A stretch of DNA of 37,247 bases, taken from positions 1 through 37,247 of the forward strand of contig DAIDJK010000220.1 of the NCBI GenBank assembly GCA_027450225.1, given 5' to 3'. The notes under the pieces were generated by a model. That model was given only the letters and a program-made list of their open reading frames with translations. It was not told the DNA's origin and ran no database searches. The stretch comes from Bryobacterales bacterium (lineage in GTDB: Bacteria > Acidobacteriota > Terriglobia > Bryobacterales > Bryobacteraceae). Made by a program: the position numbers and the translations under genes. Of this stretch, positions 11,519 through 19,758 are shown piece by piece; position 1 is the stretch's first letter; each line of letters begins with the position of its first letter.

Positions 11519-12085
11519 TCAGCCTGGAACCGGGTCCTCTACCGCCAAAGGAAATAATCCGCATTCGAGCCAGACATCCGGCATCACGTTCTGGACCAGC
11601 CATAAGGAATCGATAAGAAATCCTCTTTCTCCCTTGTAGCCGGCCCATTCGTCAGCGGCCAGGCGGCGCAGGTTTTCAACCGAATCGGCCGGAATATCCT
11701 GGGCGAGCGTGATGTGCGGGTGATAGGGAAAGGCAGTCCGGAACTGCAGATCGCCGCAATCGAGCGCGCAATTGAGAGCGCGCAGATCGGCATCCCCCTG
11801 CGCCACGCTCAGATAGATGACATTCGAGACCGGGAACACCCTGATTTCGCCCAGTTGCACGCGGAATGGGCTCACGTCCCGGAGCTCAGGCGCGAGCCGA
11901 GCCTTCACCACTTCCAGATCCGCCTCGACCGGCCGTGGCGGCAGAATCGTGACGTGCGCATGTGGTTTCGATGTCGGCGTCAGGCGGATACGCAGGTTAT
12001 CGAGAAAATCGCAAAGCGGAGCGGGCACATAACTCACCAGCGCAAACTGGCTTACGGTCCGCCCATCCCCTCGGGCAGTCGGCAT
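11519..12085 (-). CDS. 2H phosphoesterase family (LigT / 2'-5' RNA ligase-like)
   Basis: Two HxT/HxT-like motifs: KPHAHVTILPPRP and YHPHITLAQDI. Confidence 0.85.
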   Translation of the reverse strand: MPTARGDGRTVSQFALVSYVPAPLCDFLDNLRIRLTPTSKPHAHVTILPPRPVEADLEVVKARLAPELRDVSPFRVQLGEIRVFPVSNVIYLSVAQGDADLRALNCALDCGDLQFRTAFPYHPHITLAQDIPADSVENLRRLAADEWAGYKGERGFLIDSLWLVQNVMPDVWLECGLFPLAVEDPVPG

Positions 12086-12180
12086 TTCTGTACTTCATTT
12101 TAATGCTGGACCTCTGCGGCGGAGCGCCGCGGGCGAAAACAGCCAGTCCGAAGCGGTCGAGGCATGCCGGGGCGGCGGAT

Positions 12181-12471
12181 TTACGCCACCGCCGGGGGGA
12201 GATGCGTGCGGGCGATCTCGATCTCCCGGCGCAGTTCGCCGAGCAGGGGGCCGAAAGGAACCCTGCGGTCCTGGCGGAGCCGGTTCAGACGCTGCTCAAT
12301 ATCCAGGATGATCCGGTCGGCGTCTTCGAGCGCGCGCATCGCGTTCTCGCGATCGCCGGCCTCGCAGCCGGCTTCCGCCAGATCCACCAGCCCGAATCCG
12401 ATCTCGCAATCCGCTTCCACGAAATCGACTGCCATCCGATCGGACAGTCCTGGTCCGATTACACTTGACAC
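12181..12471 (-). CDS. Small hypothetical protein
   Basis: Likely true portion of the longer ORF 12181..12744, which otherwise runs antisense into rpmI. GTG at 12471 or ATG at 12435 gives [28 protein letters not shown]...HLPPAVA. Confidence 0.45.
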   Translation of the reverse strand: MSSVIGPGLSDRMAVDFVEADCEIGFGLVDLAEAGCEAGDRENAMRALEDADRIILDIEQRLNRLRQDRRVPFGPLLGELRREIEIARTHLPPAVA

Positions 12472-12609
12472 GATGCCTCCGGAGCGTCTCGATTGTATAA
12501 GGATTCGGGCCCGGATGTAAGGGGCCGGCAATCCGCGGGCGGGATCGGGACAGGCAAGGCGGGAACCGGCAGCCCGTGTGTTACCATTTTTATTTCCCGG
12601 AACATTGTC

Positions 12610-12804
12610 ATGCCTAAACTGAAGACACACAAAGGTGCGTCTAAACGGTTCAAAAAGACCGGGACGGGTAAGGTGGTGCGGCAGCATGCTTTTGCGCGCC
12701 ACATCCTCACGTCCAAGACGCGCAAACGCAAGAACAAGCTGCATCGCTCGGTCGTCGCCGATGACGCGGACCAGGCCACGCTGCAGCGCATGTTGCCTTA
12801 CTAA
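12610..12804 (+). CDS. rpmI: 50S ribosomal protein L35
   Basis: [45 protein letters not shown]; strong family match. Confidence 0.97.
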   Translation: MPKLKTHKGASKRFKKTGTGKVVRQHAFARHILTSKTRKRKNKLHRSVVADDADQATLQRMLPY

Positions 12805-12822
12805 GGCAGCCGCGGGGTAGCG

Positions 12823-12868
12823 GAACAGCGCACAAACGTTCCACCTAGGACGCCATTGTGCGCAGTTC
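12823..12868 (+). promoter_or_regulatory. Structured intergenic hairpin between rpmI and rplT
   Basis: GAAC-a-GCGCACAA...TTGTGCGC-a-GTTC, with an inner partial helix (cg-t-tcc/gga-cg); no T-tract after it. Confidence 0.5.
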
Positions 12869-12945
12869 GAACAGAAGCGGCAGACGGAGCCACCGCACGT
12901 GCCCGATCAGCCGCAAAACTGAAGTAACTTACCAGGAGAAGAAAC

Positions 12946-13314
12946 GTGCCCAGAGTAAAACGTGGTACCAAACGCCGTCAGAATCGCGCCAAAACGCTTG
13001 AGCGCGCGTCCGGTTTTTTTCTAACAAAAAGCAAACTGCACCGCGCCGCGCAGGAAGCGGTTGAGCGCGCGCTCAAGTTCGCCTATGTCGGCCGCAAGAA
13101 CAAGAAGCGGGATTATCGCTCGCTCTGGATCGTGCGCATCGGCGCGGCCGCCCGCGAATCCGGCCTCTCCTACAGCAAGCTGATGCACGGCCTGAAGCTC
13201 GCGGGGATCACCCTGGATCGCAAGGTGCTCGCCGAGACCGCCACGGCCGATCTCGCGCAGTTCGCCACTCTTGCCGAGCAGGCGAAAACCGCACTGGCCG
13301 CCGCCGAAAAGTAA
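12946..13314 (+). CDS. rplT: 50S ribosomal protein L20
   Basis: [68 protein letters not shown] start with an AGGAGA-type RBS. Confidence 0.97.
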   Translation: MPRVKRGTKRRQNRAKTLERASGFFLTKSKLHRAAQEAVERALKFAYVGRKNKKRDYRSLWIVRIGAAARESGLSYSKLMHGLKLAGITLDRKVLAETATADLAQFATLAEQAKTALAAAEK

Positions 13315-13335
13315 GCCGAGGATTTCCCGCACACC

Positions 13336-13605
13336 ATGGCTTCCATGCAGCAGCAACCCGAAGTGGACACGCTCGCCGGCCTCGAAGAGCGAATCCAGAG
13401 GGCCGTCGCTCTCGTGAATCGGCTCCGCCAGGAGAAGGACGGGGCGTTGAAGGATCTGGCCGAAACGCGGTCGAATCTGGAGCAGTCGCAGCAGGAAAAC
13501 GAGCGGCTGAACACCGAACTCGAGGAGATGCGCGAAGAGCGCCGCCAGGTTCGCGCCCGCATCGAACGGCTCCTCGGCCACATCGACCAGCTCGGCGCGG
13601 CCTGA
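13336..13605 (+). CDS. Short coiled-coil protein, ZapB-like
   Basis: About 89 aa, almost entirely heptad-rich coiled coil, directly upstream of ZapA. Confidence 0.5.
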   Translation: MASMQQQPEVDTLAGLEERIQRAVALVNRLRQEKDGALKDLAETRSNLEQSQQENERLNTELEEMREERRQVRARIERLLGHIDQLGAA

Positions 13606-13655
13606 TCGCTAAAGGCCGCGTCCGCGCGTAGAATGAGGACAGCGCGCCGTCCTCG

Positions 13656-13958
13656 ATGCCCGACGCAAAAAAATCAGTTCGTGTTCACATCTTCAACCAG
13701 AGCTATACGCTGCTGGCGGAGGGTGACGCGCGCGACGTCGAGGAAATCGCAGGCGAGGTGGATGAACTGATGACCTCCATCGCCGGCCGGACTTCTTCGG
13801 GCGATCCGGCCCGTGTTGCTGTGCTCGCCTGCCTGCACCTGGCGGACAAGCTGCGCGCCGCGGAAAAGCAGCTTCGCGATTATGCGGACAAATCCGAGAA
13901 AATAGCCAGCCTGCTCGAAGAGGCTTTCCTCGAAACGCCTAATTCAACCGGCGTTTGA
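13656..13958 (+). CDS. zapA: Cell division protein ZapA
   Basis: KSVRVHIFNQSYTLLAEGDARDVEEIAGEVDELM...ARVAVLACLHLADKL, typical ZapA fold and length. Confidence 0.8.
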   Translation: MPDAKKSVRVHIFNQSYTLLAEGDARDVEEIAGEVDELMTSIAGRTSSGDPARVAVLACLHLADKLRAAEKQLRDYADKSEKIASLLEEAFLETPNSTGV

Positions 13959-15384
13959 CGTCGATATTCAGCCGCTTGATCTTCTGGTTCAGCGTGGAAA
14001 GCGGCACGCGTAACGCCTCCGCCGCCTCGGTCTGGCTCCAGTTGAACCGCTCCAGATAATCGATAATCGTGCGGCGCTCGAAATCGGCCACGATTTCCCA
14101 TAGGGAAGCATCGGCCGGCAGGGCGCCGTTCTCATTGCGGCGAATGCGGATGCCGCCCGCGTGCAGAAGGTAATCCGGCAGCACGTCGAGCGGAATCAGC
14201 GATGCGGACGCCAGAACCACGGCGCGTTCCACGATATTTTCCAGTTCCCGCACGTTGCCGGGCCAGTTGTGGTCGAGCAGCAACTGCATCGCTTCGGGAT
14301 CGAAGCGCAGCGTCGTCTGGCCGTTCGGGCCGAGGAATTTGTCGTTTTCCCGGCTGAATTTTTCAAGGAAGTGACTGGCGAGGATCGGAATATCTTCGCG
14401 CCGGTCGCGCAACGGGGGCAAGTTGATGTTGATGACGTTCAGCCGGTAATAGAGATCCTCGCGGAATTTCTTCTCCTCCACCATCTTCCGCAGGTCGGCG
14501 TTGGTGGCGGCCAGAATGCGGACATCCACCTTGATCACGTCGTTCGATCCGAGCGGCGTGAACTCCTTTTCCTGAATCACGCGCAGCAGCTTTGCCTGGA
14601 TTTCCGGTCCGATGGTGCCGACTTCGTCAAAGAAAATCGTGCCCTTGTGCGCCACTTCGAACGCGCCTTTTTTGTTCTGCACCGCGCTGGTGAAGGCGCC
14701 TTTCACATGCCCGAACAGCGTCGATTCGAGCAGTTCGGTGGGCAGCGAGCCGCTGTTTACCGGAACGAACGCATGGTCCACGCGGGGCGAATTGGCGTGA
14801 ATCGCCTTGGCGATCAATTCTTTTCCCGTGCCCGTTTCCCCGGTGACCAGGATGGTCGAGCGGCTGGAGGCGACCTGCGTCACCAGATCGAGCACCCGCA
14901 GCATACGCTCGCTTTTGCCGACGATATTGGGGAAGCTGTAGCGCTGCTTGAGCGCCCGCTTGAGCTGCGTATTCTCATCGATCAGCCGCTGCCCGGCGAT
15001 GACGCGGTCGATTTCGATCAGCAGCTTCTCGTTGTCCCAGGGCTTCGGCAGGTAGTCGTTCGCGCCCAGTTTTACGGCCTGAACCGCGGCTTCCACGGTG
15101 CCGTAAGCCGTGATCATGAAAATGGGCGTATGGCGGTCGCGTTCGCGGATATCGCGGAGCACTTCCATGCCGGATTTGTCCGGCATCATGAGATCGAGCA
15201 GCACCAGATCGTAGGCCCTGGATTCGAAACGCCGCTCCCCTTCCGTGGCGTTCTGGGCCAGATCCACCTGGTAGCCTTCCAGATCGAGCAGCGCCTCGAG
15301 GCTTTCGCGAATCTCCGCTTCGTCATCGATGACGAGAATGCGGCCTTTGGCGGCCGCCGCCACTCTGTCGCGCGTCGCCATCAT
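13939..15384 (-). CDS. NtrC-family sigma-54-dependent response regulator
   Basis: REC domain (ILVIDDEAEIRESL...LVLLDLMMPDKSG), AAA+ domain (GETGTGKELIAKAIH, GAFTSAVQNKKGAFE), Fis-type HTH C-terminus. Confidence 0.95.
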   Translation of the reverse strand: MMATRDRVAAAAKGRILVIDDEAEIRESLEALLDLEGYQVDLAQNATEGERRFESRAYDLVLLDLMMPDKSGMEVLRDIRERDRHTPIFMITAYGTVEAAVQAVKLGANDYLPKPWDNEKLLIEIDRVIAGQRLIDENTQLKRALKQRYSFPNIVGKSERMLRVLDLVTQVASSRSTILVTGETGTGKELIAKAIHANSPRVDHAFVPVNSGSLPTELLESTLFGHVKGAFTSAVQNKKGAFEVAHKGTIFFDEVGTIGPEIQAKLLRVIQEKEFTPLGSNDVIKVDVRILAATNADLRKMVEEKKFREDLYYRLNVININLPPLRDRREDIPILASHFLEKFSRENDKFLGPNGQTTLRFDPEAMQLLLDHNWPGNVRELENIVERAVVLASASLIPLDVLPDYLLHAGGIRIRRNENGALPADASLWEIVADFERRTIIDYLERFNWSQTEAAEALRVPLSTLNQKIKRLNIDVKRRLN

Positions 15385-18224
15385 CAGGCGTGTACCGCCT
15401 TTCTTATGGCCGGGAATTCGAGGTGAAAGCGCGTACCTTCATTCGGCCGCGAGATCGCCTCAATCGATGCGCCGTGCTCCTGCACGATTCCGTACGTTAC
15501 CGAGAGTCCCAGGCCCGTGCCCTTCTTTGCCGACTTGGTGGTGAAGAATGGATCGTAAATGCGGCTCAGATGCTCGGGCGAAATGCCCGATCCGGTGTCC
15601 TCCACATCCACTTCGATCGCGCCGCTTCCGCTGCGGCGCGTGGAAACGGTGATTACGCCGCCCGAAGGCATGGCGTCGCGCGCATTGATAAACAGGTTCA
15701 GGAAGACCTGCTGCAGCTTTCCCGCGTTTCCCTTCACCGGTTCGAGCGCGGGATCGAGATTCTTTTTCACTTCGATCATCGCCTTTTTGAGTTGATGCTC
15801 CAGCAGAGATAACGTTTCTTCGATTACGCGGTTGAGCTGCACGTCGGCCAGCTCGCTCGTCGAAGTACGGGAGAAGTTCAGCAGTGAATTGACGATTTCG
15901 CTCGCGCGGAACGTCTGGCGCGCGATTTTCTCGAGCATGCGGGACTTCTGCTCATCGTCGGCCACCTGCTTGGCGAGCATCTGCGCGTAGGTGGAGATGA
16001 CGGCAAGCGGCGTGTTGACTTCATGCGCCACGCCCGCGGCAAGAAGGCCGATACTCGAAAGCTTGTCCGCCTGCACGAGGCGGCGTTCGAGTTCGGCGCG
16101 GTCGGTAATGTCGTCGAAAATGACGAGGCGGCCAATCTGCTGGGAATCGCGCGAAATGAGCGGCGCGATGGCCACATTCATGGTCCCTTCGCCGCGCGGC
16201 GTATCGACGGCGAATTTGTCCAGATGGTGGATGGTCATTTCGCCGCGCGTGCGCGCCAGTTGTTCCACCAGCGGAGCCGGCAAAAGTTCGGAAAGCGTGC
16301 GGCCGACTGCGTCCTCGCGTACGATCCCGCTCAACCGCTCCATCTCGGCGTTCCAGCTCTCGACCCGGTCGTCGAGCCCCACCGCGAGAATGCCGACGTT
16401 GATCGATTCGACGATGTTCTCGCTGAACTCTTTCAGGCGCTCGTACTCGTCCACCTTCTCGCGCAGCGAGCGATAAAGACCGATGTTGTCGATCGCGATG
16501 CCAACGTAGTTGGTGAGCGTCTGCAGCAGTTCGACGTCTTCGGTCGAGAGGAATTCGCCGGTTTCGGTGCGGCTCACGCCGAGCCAGGCCGAGACGCGGC
16601 CGCGGACCGTGCATGGCAGGTAATAGTTGAGATCGAGATCCGCGATGGTGCTGCGCATGTTCGCCGGCCAGGACTGAGCCACCGCGTCGAGGTGATACCT
16701 TGTGCGCTCGAAAAAGATATAGGGAGCGTCGTGCGGGTGATCGAGGAAGCTCAGCTCCAGTTTCCCCGGCGAATCGATGGGACGCGCGCTCGACCCCATG
16801 GACATCCCCAGCTTCCATTTCGCCTCCCGGTCCGGCAGAAAGAACGCGACGTGCCGGATGGAGAGCGTCTGCATCAGCCGGTCGGCCACCGATTGCAGCA
16901 TGTGGTCGAGTTCGGTTTCCGAATTGAGCTCTCTGGCGAACTCGATCAGGGTGCGGCGGTAATCGTACCGGTCGCGGTAAAAATAGCGGTCGAGGCGCTC
17001 CTGAATCCAGTTGCGAATCGGCTGGAAAAGGAACGTGGCCACCAGCATCACCGTGATGAGCCAGAAGTTGCCGAGATCCTTGAAGTTCTTCTGAACCGCG
17101 CTGCCGACGCTGAACACGATGGCGTAAAAAGCGGCGAGCACGCAGAGTGTGGCTAGCGTGTAGGCGTATCCGCGGCGGAAGATGATATCGACGTCCATCA
17201 GCCGGTACCGCACGATGGCGTAGGCGATGGTGAGCGGAACCAGCGCCAGCGTGACCACCGCATAGTTCATGTACTGGCTGACCGGGAAACCGGCGACGTA
17301 AGGAATCGTGTTCAGGATGGCGAACGGCCCGATGCCGAAGATCACGCCATTGCGCAACCACTTGAGCTGCTGGCGGACGACCGGATCGTCAGCGCGCCGC
17401 CAGGCTGATATCAGGACGAAGCCGCTCAGGACGTAATACGCGGTCCAGAGCCCCATCCAGGAACGATCGAGCGCGTCGCGATCGGAAATCAGCGAGGAGC
17501 CGGGCGTGGCGAGCAACCCCAGGGCGAAGCCGAGATGGACCAGAAGGAGAATAGCCCCCGGCACGTAAATCAGAGGGGCCATCCAGCGGCGGTACCAGGA
17601 GCGGGGTTCGGGGAACGTGGCGCAGAAATGCAGGAACAGCGCCGGCGAGAGCCATCCCGCCGCGACGTTGCCCCAGTAGATCACCTGATCGAAGGCGTTC
17701 AGCTTACCGGTGTAGTGGAAGCAGGACAGGATGAACGAAGTCAGGCAGAAGACATAAAAATGCCGGGCCTTATAGGCGCTGCCGCGGCGAATGTAGATGA
17801 AAAAACCGATTCCCAGATAGACGACGCCGACCAGATACTGCCAGGTGATGCCGAACCCCCGTTGTGCGGCTCGCACCGTGAGCGTGACGGGAACATCCAC
17901 GCCAGACCGGCGGACCACGTAACGCACCTGCCTCCATGCGCCCGCGCCGGCCAGTATCCGTGGCACGTCGTTCACATCCGTGATGTGGTTTCCCTGAATG
18001 CTTTCGAGAACATCTCCGGCGCGGATTCCGGCAAATTCCGCCGCTCCGCCGGGATCGAGCCGAGCCGCGATAACCCGGCCCGACCGTTCCATCCACGCCG
18101 CGCCGTCGTCCGGCAACGGAAATCTGTGGATCTGCTGAAAGTTCAGGGCGGCCGCAATAGCGGCCGCGACCGTCACGACGGTCAGTATGGCCGTCGAGAA
18201 CTGGAATTTGAGTTCCTGAAGCAT
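15384..18224 (-). CDS. Membrane sensor histidine kinase with PDZ, multi-TM, GAF and PAS domains
   Basis: N-terminal TM plus PDZ-like ARLDPGGAAEFAGIRAGDVLESIQG, several TM helices, GAF-like region, PAS region, then HisKA (GLLAAGVAHEVNTPLAVI) and HATPase (NLFINARDAMP, DTGSGI, GTGLGLSVTYGIV). Confidence 0.9.
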   Translation of the reverse strand: MLQELKFQFSTAILTVVTVAAAIAAALNFQQIHRFPLPDDGAAWMERSGRVIAARLDPGGAAEFAGIRAGDVLESIQGNHITDVNDVPRILAGAGAWRQVRYVVRRSGVDVPVTLTVRAAQRGFGITWQYLVGVVYLGIGFFIYIRRGSAYKARHFYVFCLTSFILSCFHYTGKLNAFDQVIYWGNVAAGWLSPALFLHFCATFPEPRSWYRRWMAPLIYVPGAILLLVHLGFALGLLATPGSSLISDRDALDRSWMGLWTAYYVLSGFVLISAWRRADDPVVRQQLKWLRNGVIFGIGPFAILNTIPYVAGFPVSQYMNYAVVTLALVPLTIAYAIVRYRLMDVDIIFRRGYAYTLATLCVLAAFYAIVFSVGSAVQKNFKDLGNFWLITVMLVATFLFQPIRNWIQERLDRYFYRDRYDYRRTLIEFARELNSETELDHMLQSVADRLMQTLSIRHVAFFLPDREAKWKLGMSMGSSARPIDSPGKLELSFLDHPHDAPYIFFERTRYHLDAVAQSWPANMRSTIADLDLNYYLPCTVRGRVSAWLGVSRTETGEFLSTEDVELLQTLTNYVGIAIDNIGLYRSLREKVDEYERLKEFSENIVESINVGILAVGLDDRVESWNAEMERLSGIVREDAVGRTLSELLPAPLVEQLARTRGEMTIHHLDKFAVDTPRGEGTMNVAIAPLISRDSQQIGRLVIFDDITDRAELERRLVQADKLSSIGLLAAGVAHEVNTPLAVISTYAQMLAKQVADDEQKSRMLEKIARQTFRASEIVNSLLNFSRTSTSELADVQLNRVIEETLSLLEHQLKKAMIEVKKNLDPALEPVKGNAGKLQQVFLNLFINARDAMPSGGVITVSTRRSGSGAIEVDVEDTGSGISPEHLSRIYDPFFTTKSAKKGTGLGLSVTYGIVQEHGASIEAISRPNEGTRFHLEFPAIRKAVHA

Positions 18225-18433
18225 TCAGCCCATGTGTGCGCCGACACTCCCATGGCGCACTCCCGTTTGTTGCTTAAATGCAGTTACGTGACCAGAGATT
18301 TCCACCGCATGCCGAACGACGCCGTTGAAAACAATGGGGTTGCCACGCACACCGAAATACCTGCTTCCAAATTTGGAATCAGCCACTCCGAACAGGGGGT
18401 TGGAATCCCTTCTTTAGAACCTGTCCGGCCAGC

Positions 18434-18844
18434 TTACACCTGGCAACCGGGCCTCAGCTTCCGTAACCACTCGGCGAAGGTGGCTGGCGCTTCCATGGTG
18501 GAAAGACGGCTTTGGCGCACGAGCGCCCAGTCATCGAAGCGACCCGAGGATTTGATCTCCTTCAGCGTAACCGGGGGCTCCACGCGGCAACGGAATCTGA
18601 AACCGGCGACAGCAAGTTTGGGTTCGTTCGGATCGGCTCTGCCGGGCGAGATGACGTCCGCCACGCCGACCACGGCGGCATCGCTCATGCTGTGGTAGAT
18701 AAAAACGCGGTCCCCGGTCTTCATCTCCCGTATGGCCTTGAGCGCCTGGGGATTGCGGACTCCATCCCAAACGGTTTCGCCGTCCCGCTCGAGTTGTTCG
18801 ACCGAATACGTCTCCGGGTCCGTTTTTGCGAGAAAATACCTCAT
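18434..18844 (-). CDS. EVE-domain protein
   Basis: MRYFLAKTDPETYSVEQLERDGETVWDGVRNPQALKAIREMKTGDRVFIYHSMSDAAVVGVADV; characteristic EVE/PUA-like sequence. Confidence 0.9.
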   Translation of the reverse strand: MRYFLAKTDPETYSVEQLERDGETVWDGVRNPQALKAIREMKTGDRVFIYHSMSDAAVVGVADVISPGRADPNEPKLAVAGFRFRCRVEPPVTLKEIKSSGRFDDWALVRQSRLSTMEAPATFAEWLRKLRPGCQV

Positions 18845-18922
18845 AGCACGCTCGACTACCTCCGGCACAAAGGTCAGTATAGTCTTGATGGCGGTCGACC
18901 CTGTTACGATCGAACGAGTATT

Positions 18923-19741
18923 ATGAACCCCAGGATACTGGTGGTCCTCACCGGTCTTGCCCTTTTGTGCGCCGCGATCGCGCAAGGCCAGCAGACGTCG
19001 CCAACAGACAAGGCGCCGCCCGATAAGGCGGCTGTCGCCAGCAGTGGTACCGAGCCCGGCTCGGGCCAGGCTGCTGGACCCAGCGTTTCTGTGGGACCCG
19101 ATCAGGTGCGGCCCGCAAATGCGCAAAACGAACCCAACACGGCTCCGGCCGGCCAGCCGGCCGCAAGACCGGCAGGCGGCCCGGCAGAGCCCGTTCCAAA
19201 CCCGAACTCGCCGAAACGCGCTGCTTCGAAGCTGCCCCCGCAAGCTGCCGGTCCGATGAACGGAGATGCCCACCCTTACATCGTTGGCCCACTCGACGTA
19301 CTCGAAATCCGGGTGTGGAACGATCCGAAGCTGAGCGGAATGTATCCGGTGCGCCCGGACGGGATGATTTCGATTCCGCTGATCGGCGAAATGCGCGCCG
19401 ACGGGCTCAGCGTCCCGGCGCTCAGCGACGCGCTGAAACAGCGGCTGAACTCGGTGATGAACGATCCCGAGGTGAATATCCAGGTCGCCAAGATCAACAG
19501 CAAGCGGGTTTTCGTATTCGGGGGCGTAATGAAACCGGGCGAGATGCCGCTTTACGAGAATATGACCGTGCTCGATGCGCTTTCCAACGTGGGTTTCAAG
19601 GATTTCGCCAATCCCAAGAAGATCACGATCATGCGCGGCAATCAGATTTTCCACTTCAATTACAAGGAAGTGAGCAAGGGCAAGCACATGGAGCAGAACA
19701 TTTACCTGCAGAACGGAGACCGGATTTTCGTTCCTGAATAG
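18923..19741 (+). CDS. Polysaccharide export outer-membrane protein (Wza/SLBB family)
   Basis: Signal peptide from ATG 18923, Pro/Ala-rich linker, then YIVGPLDVLEIRVWNDPKLSGMYPVRPDGMISIPLIGEMRADGLS and an SLBB-like region. Confidence 0.9.
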   Translation: MNPRILVVLTGLALLCAAIAQGQQTSPTDKAPPDKAAVASSGTEPGSGQAAGPSVSVGPDQVRPANAQNEPNTAPAGQPAARPAGGPAEPVPNPNSPKRAASKLPPQAAGPMNGDAHPYIVGPLDVLEIRVWNDPKLSGMYPVRPDGMISIPLIGEMRADGLSVPALSDALKQRLNSVMNDPEVNIQVAKINSKRVFVFGGVMKPGEMPLYENMTVLDALSNVGFKDFANPKKITIMRGNQIFHFNYKEVSKGKHMEQNIYLQNGDRIFVPE

Positions 19742-19758
19742 GGCGAGAGACAGAAATC

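Noticed and set aside
12493-12609. N-terminal extension of rpmI to 12493
   Set aside because: L35 conventionally begins MPKLKTHKG at 12610; the upstream translation is not conserved in character.
14161-15426. 421-aa plus-strand ORF opposite the response regulator
   Set aside because: Antisense shadow; the minus strand encodes an unambiguous NtrC-family protein.
16021-17361. Long ORFs on both strands (446 aa minus in an alternate frame, 377 aa plus at 16023) within the histidine kinase gene
   Set aside because: Arg/His-rich translations with no motifs; overlapped by the conserved kinase frame.
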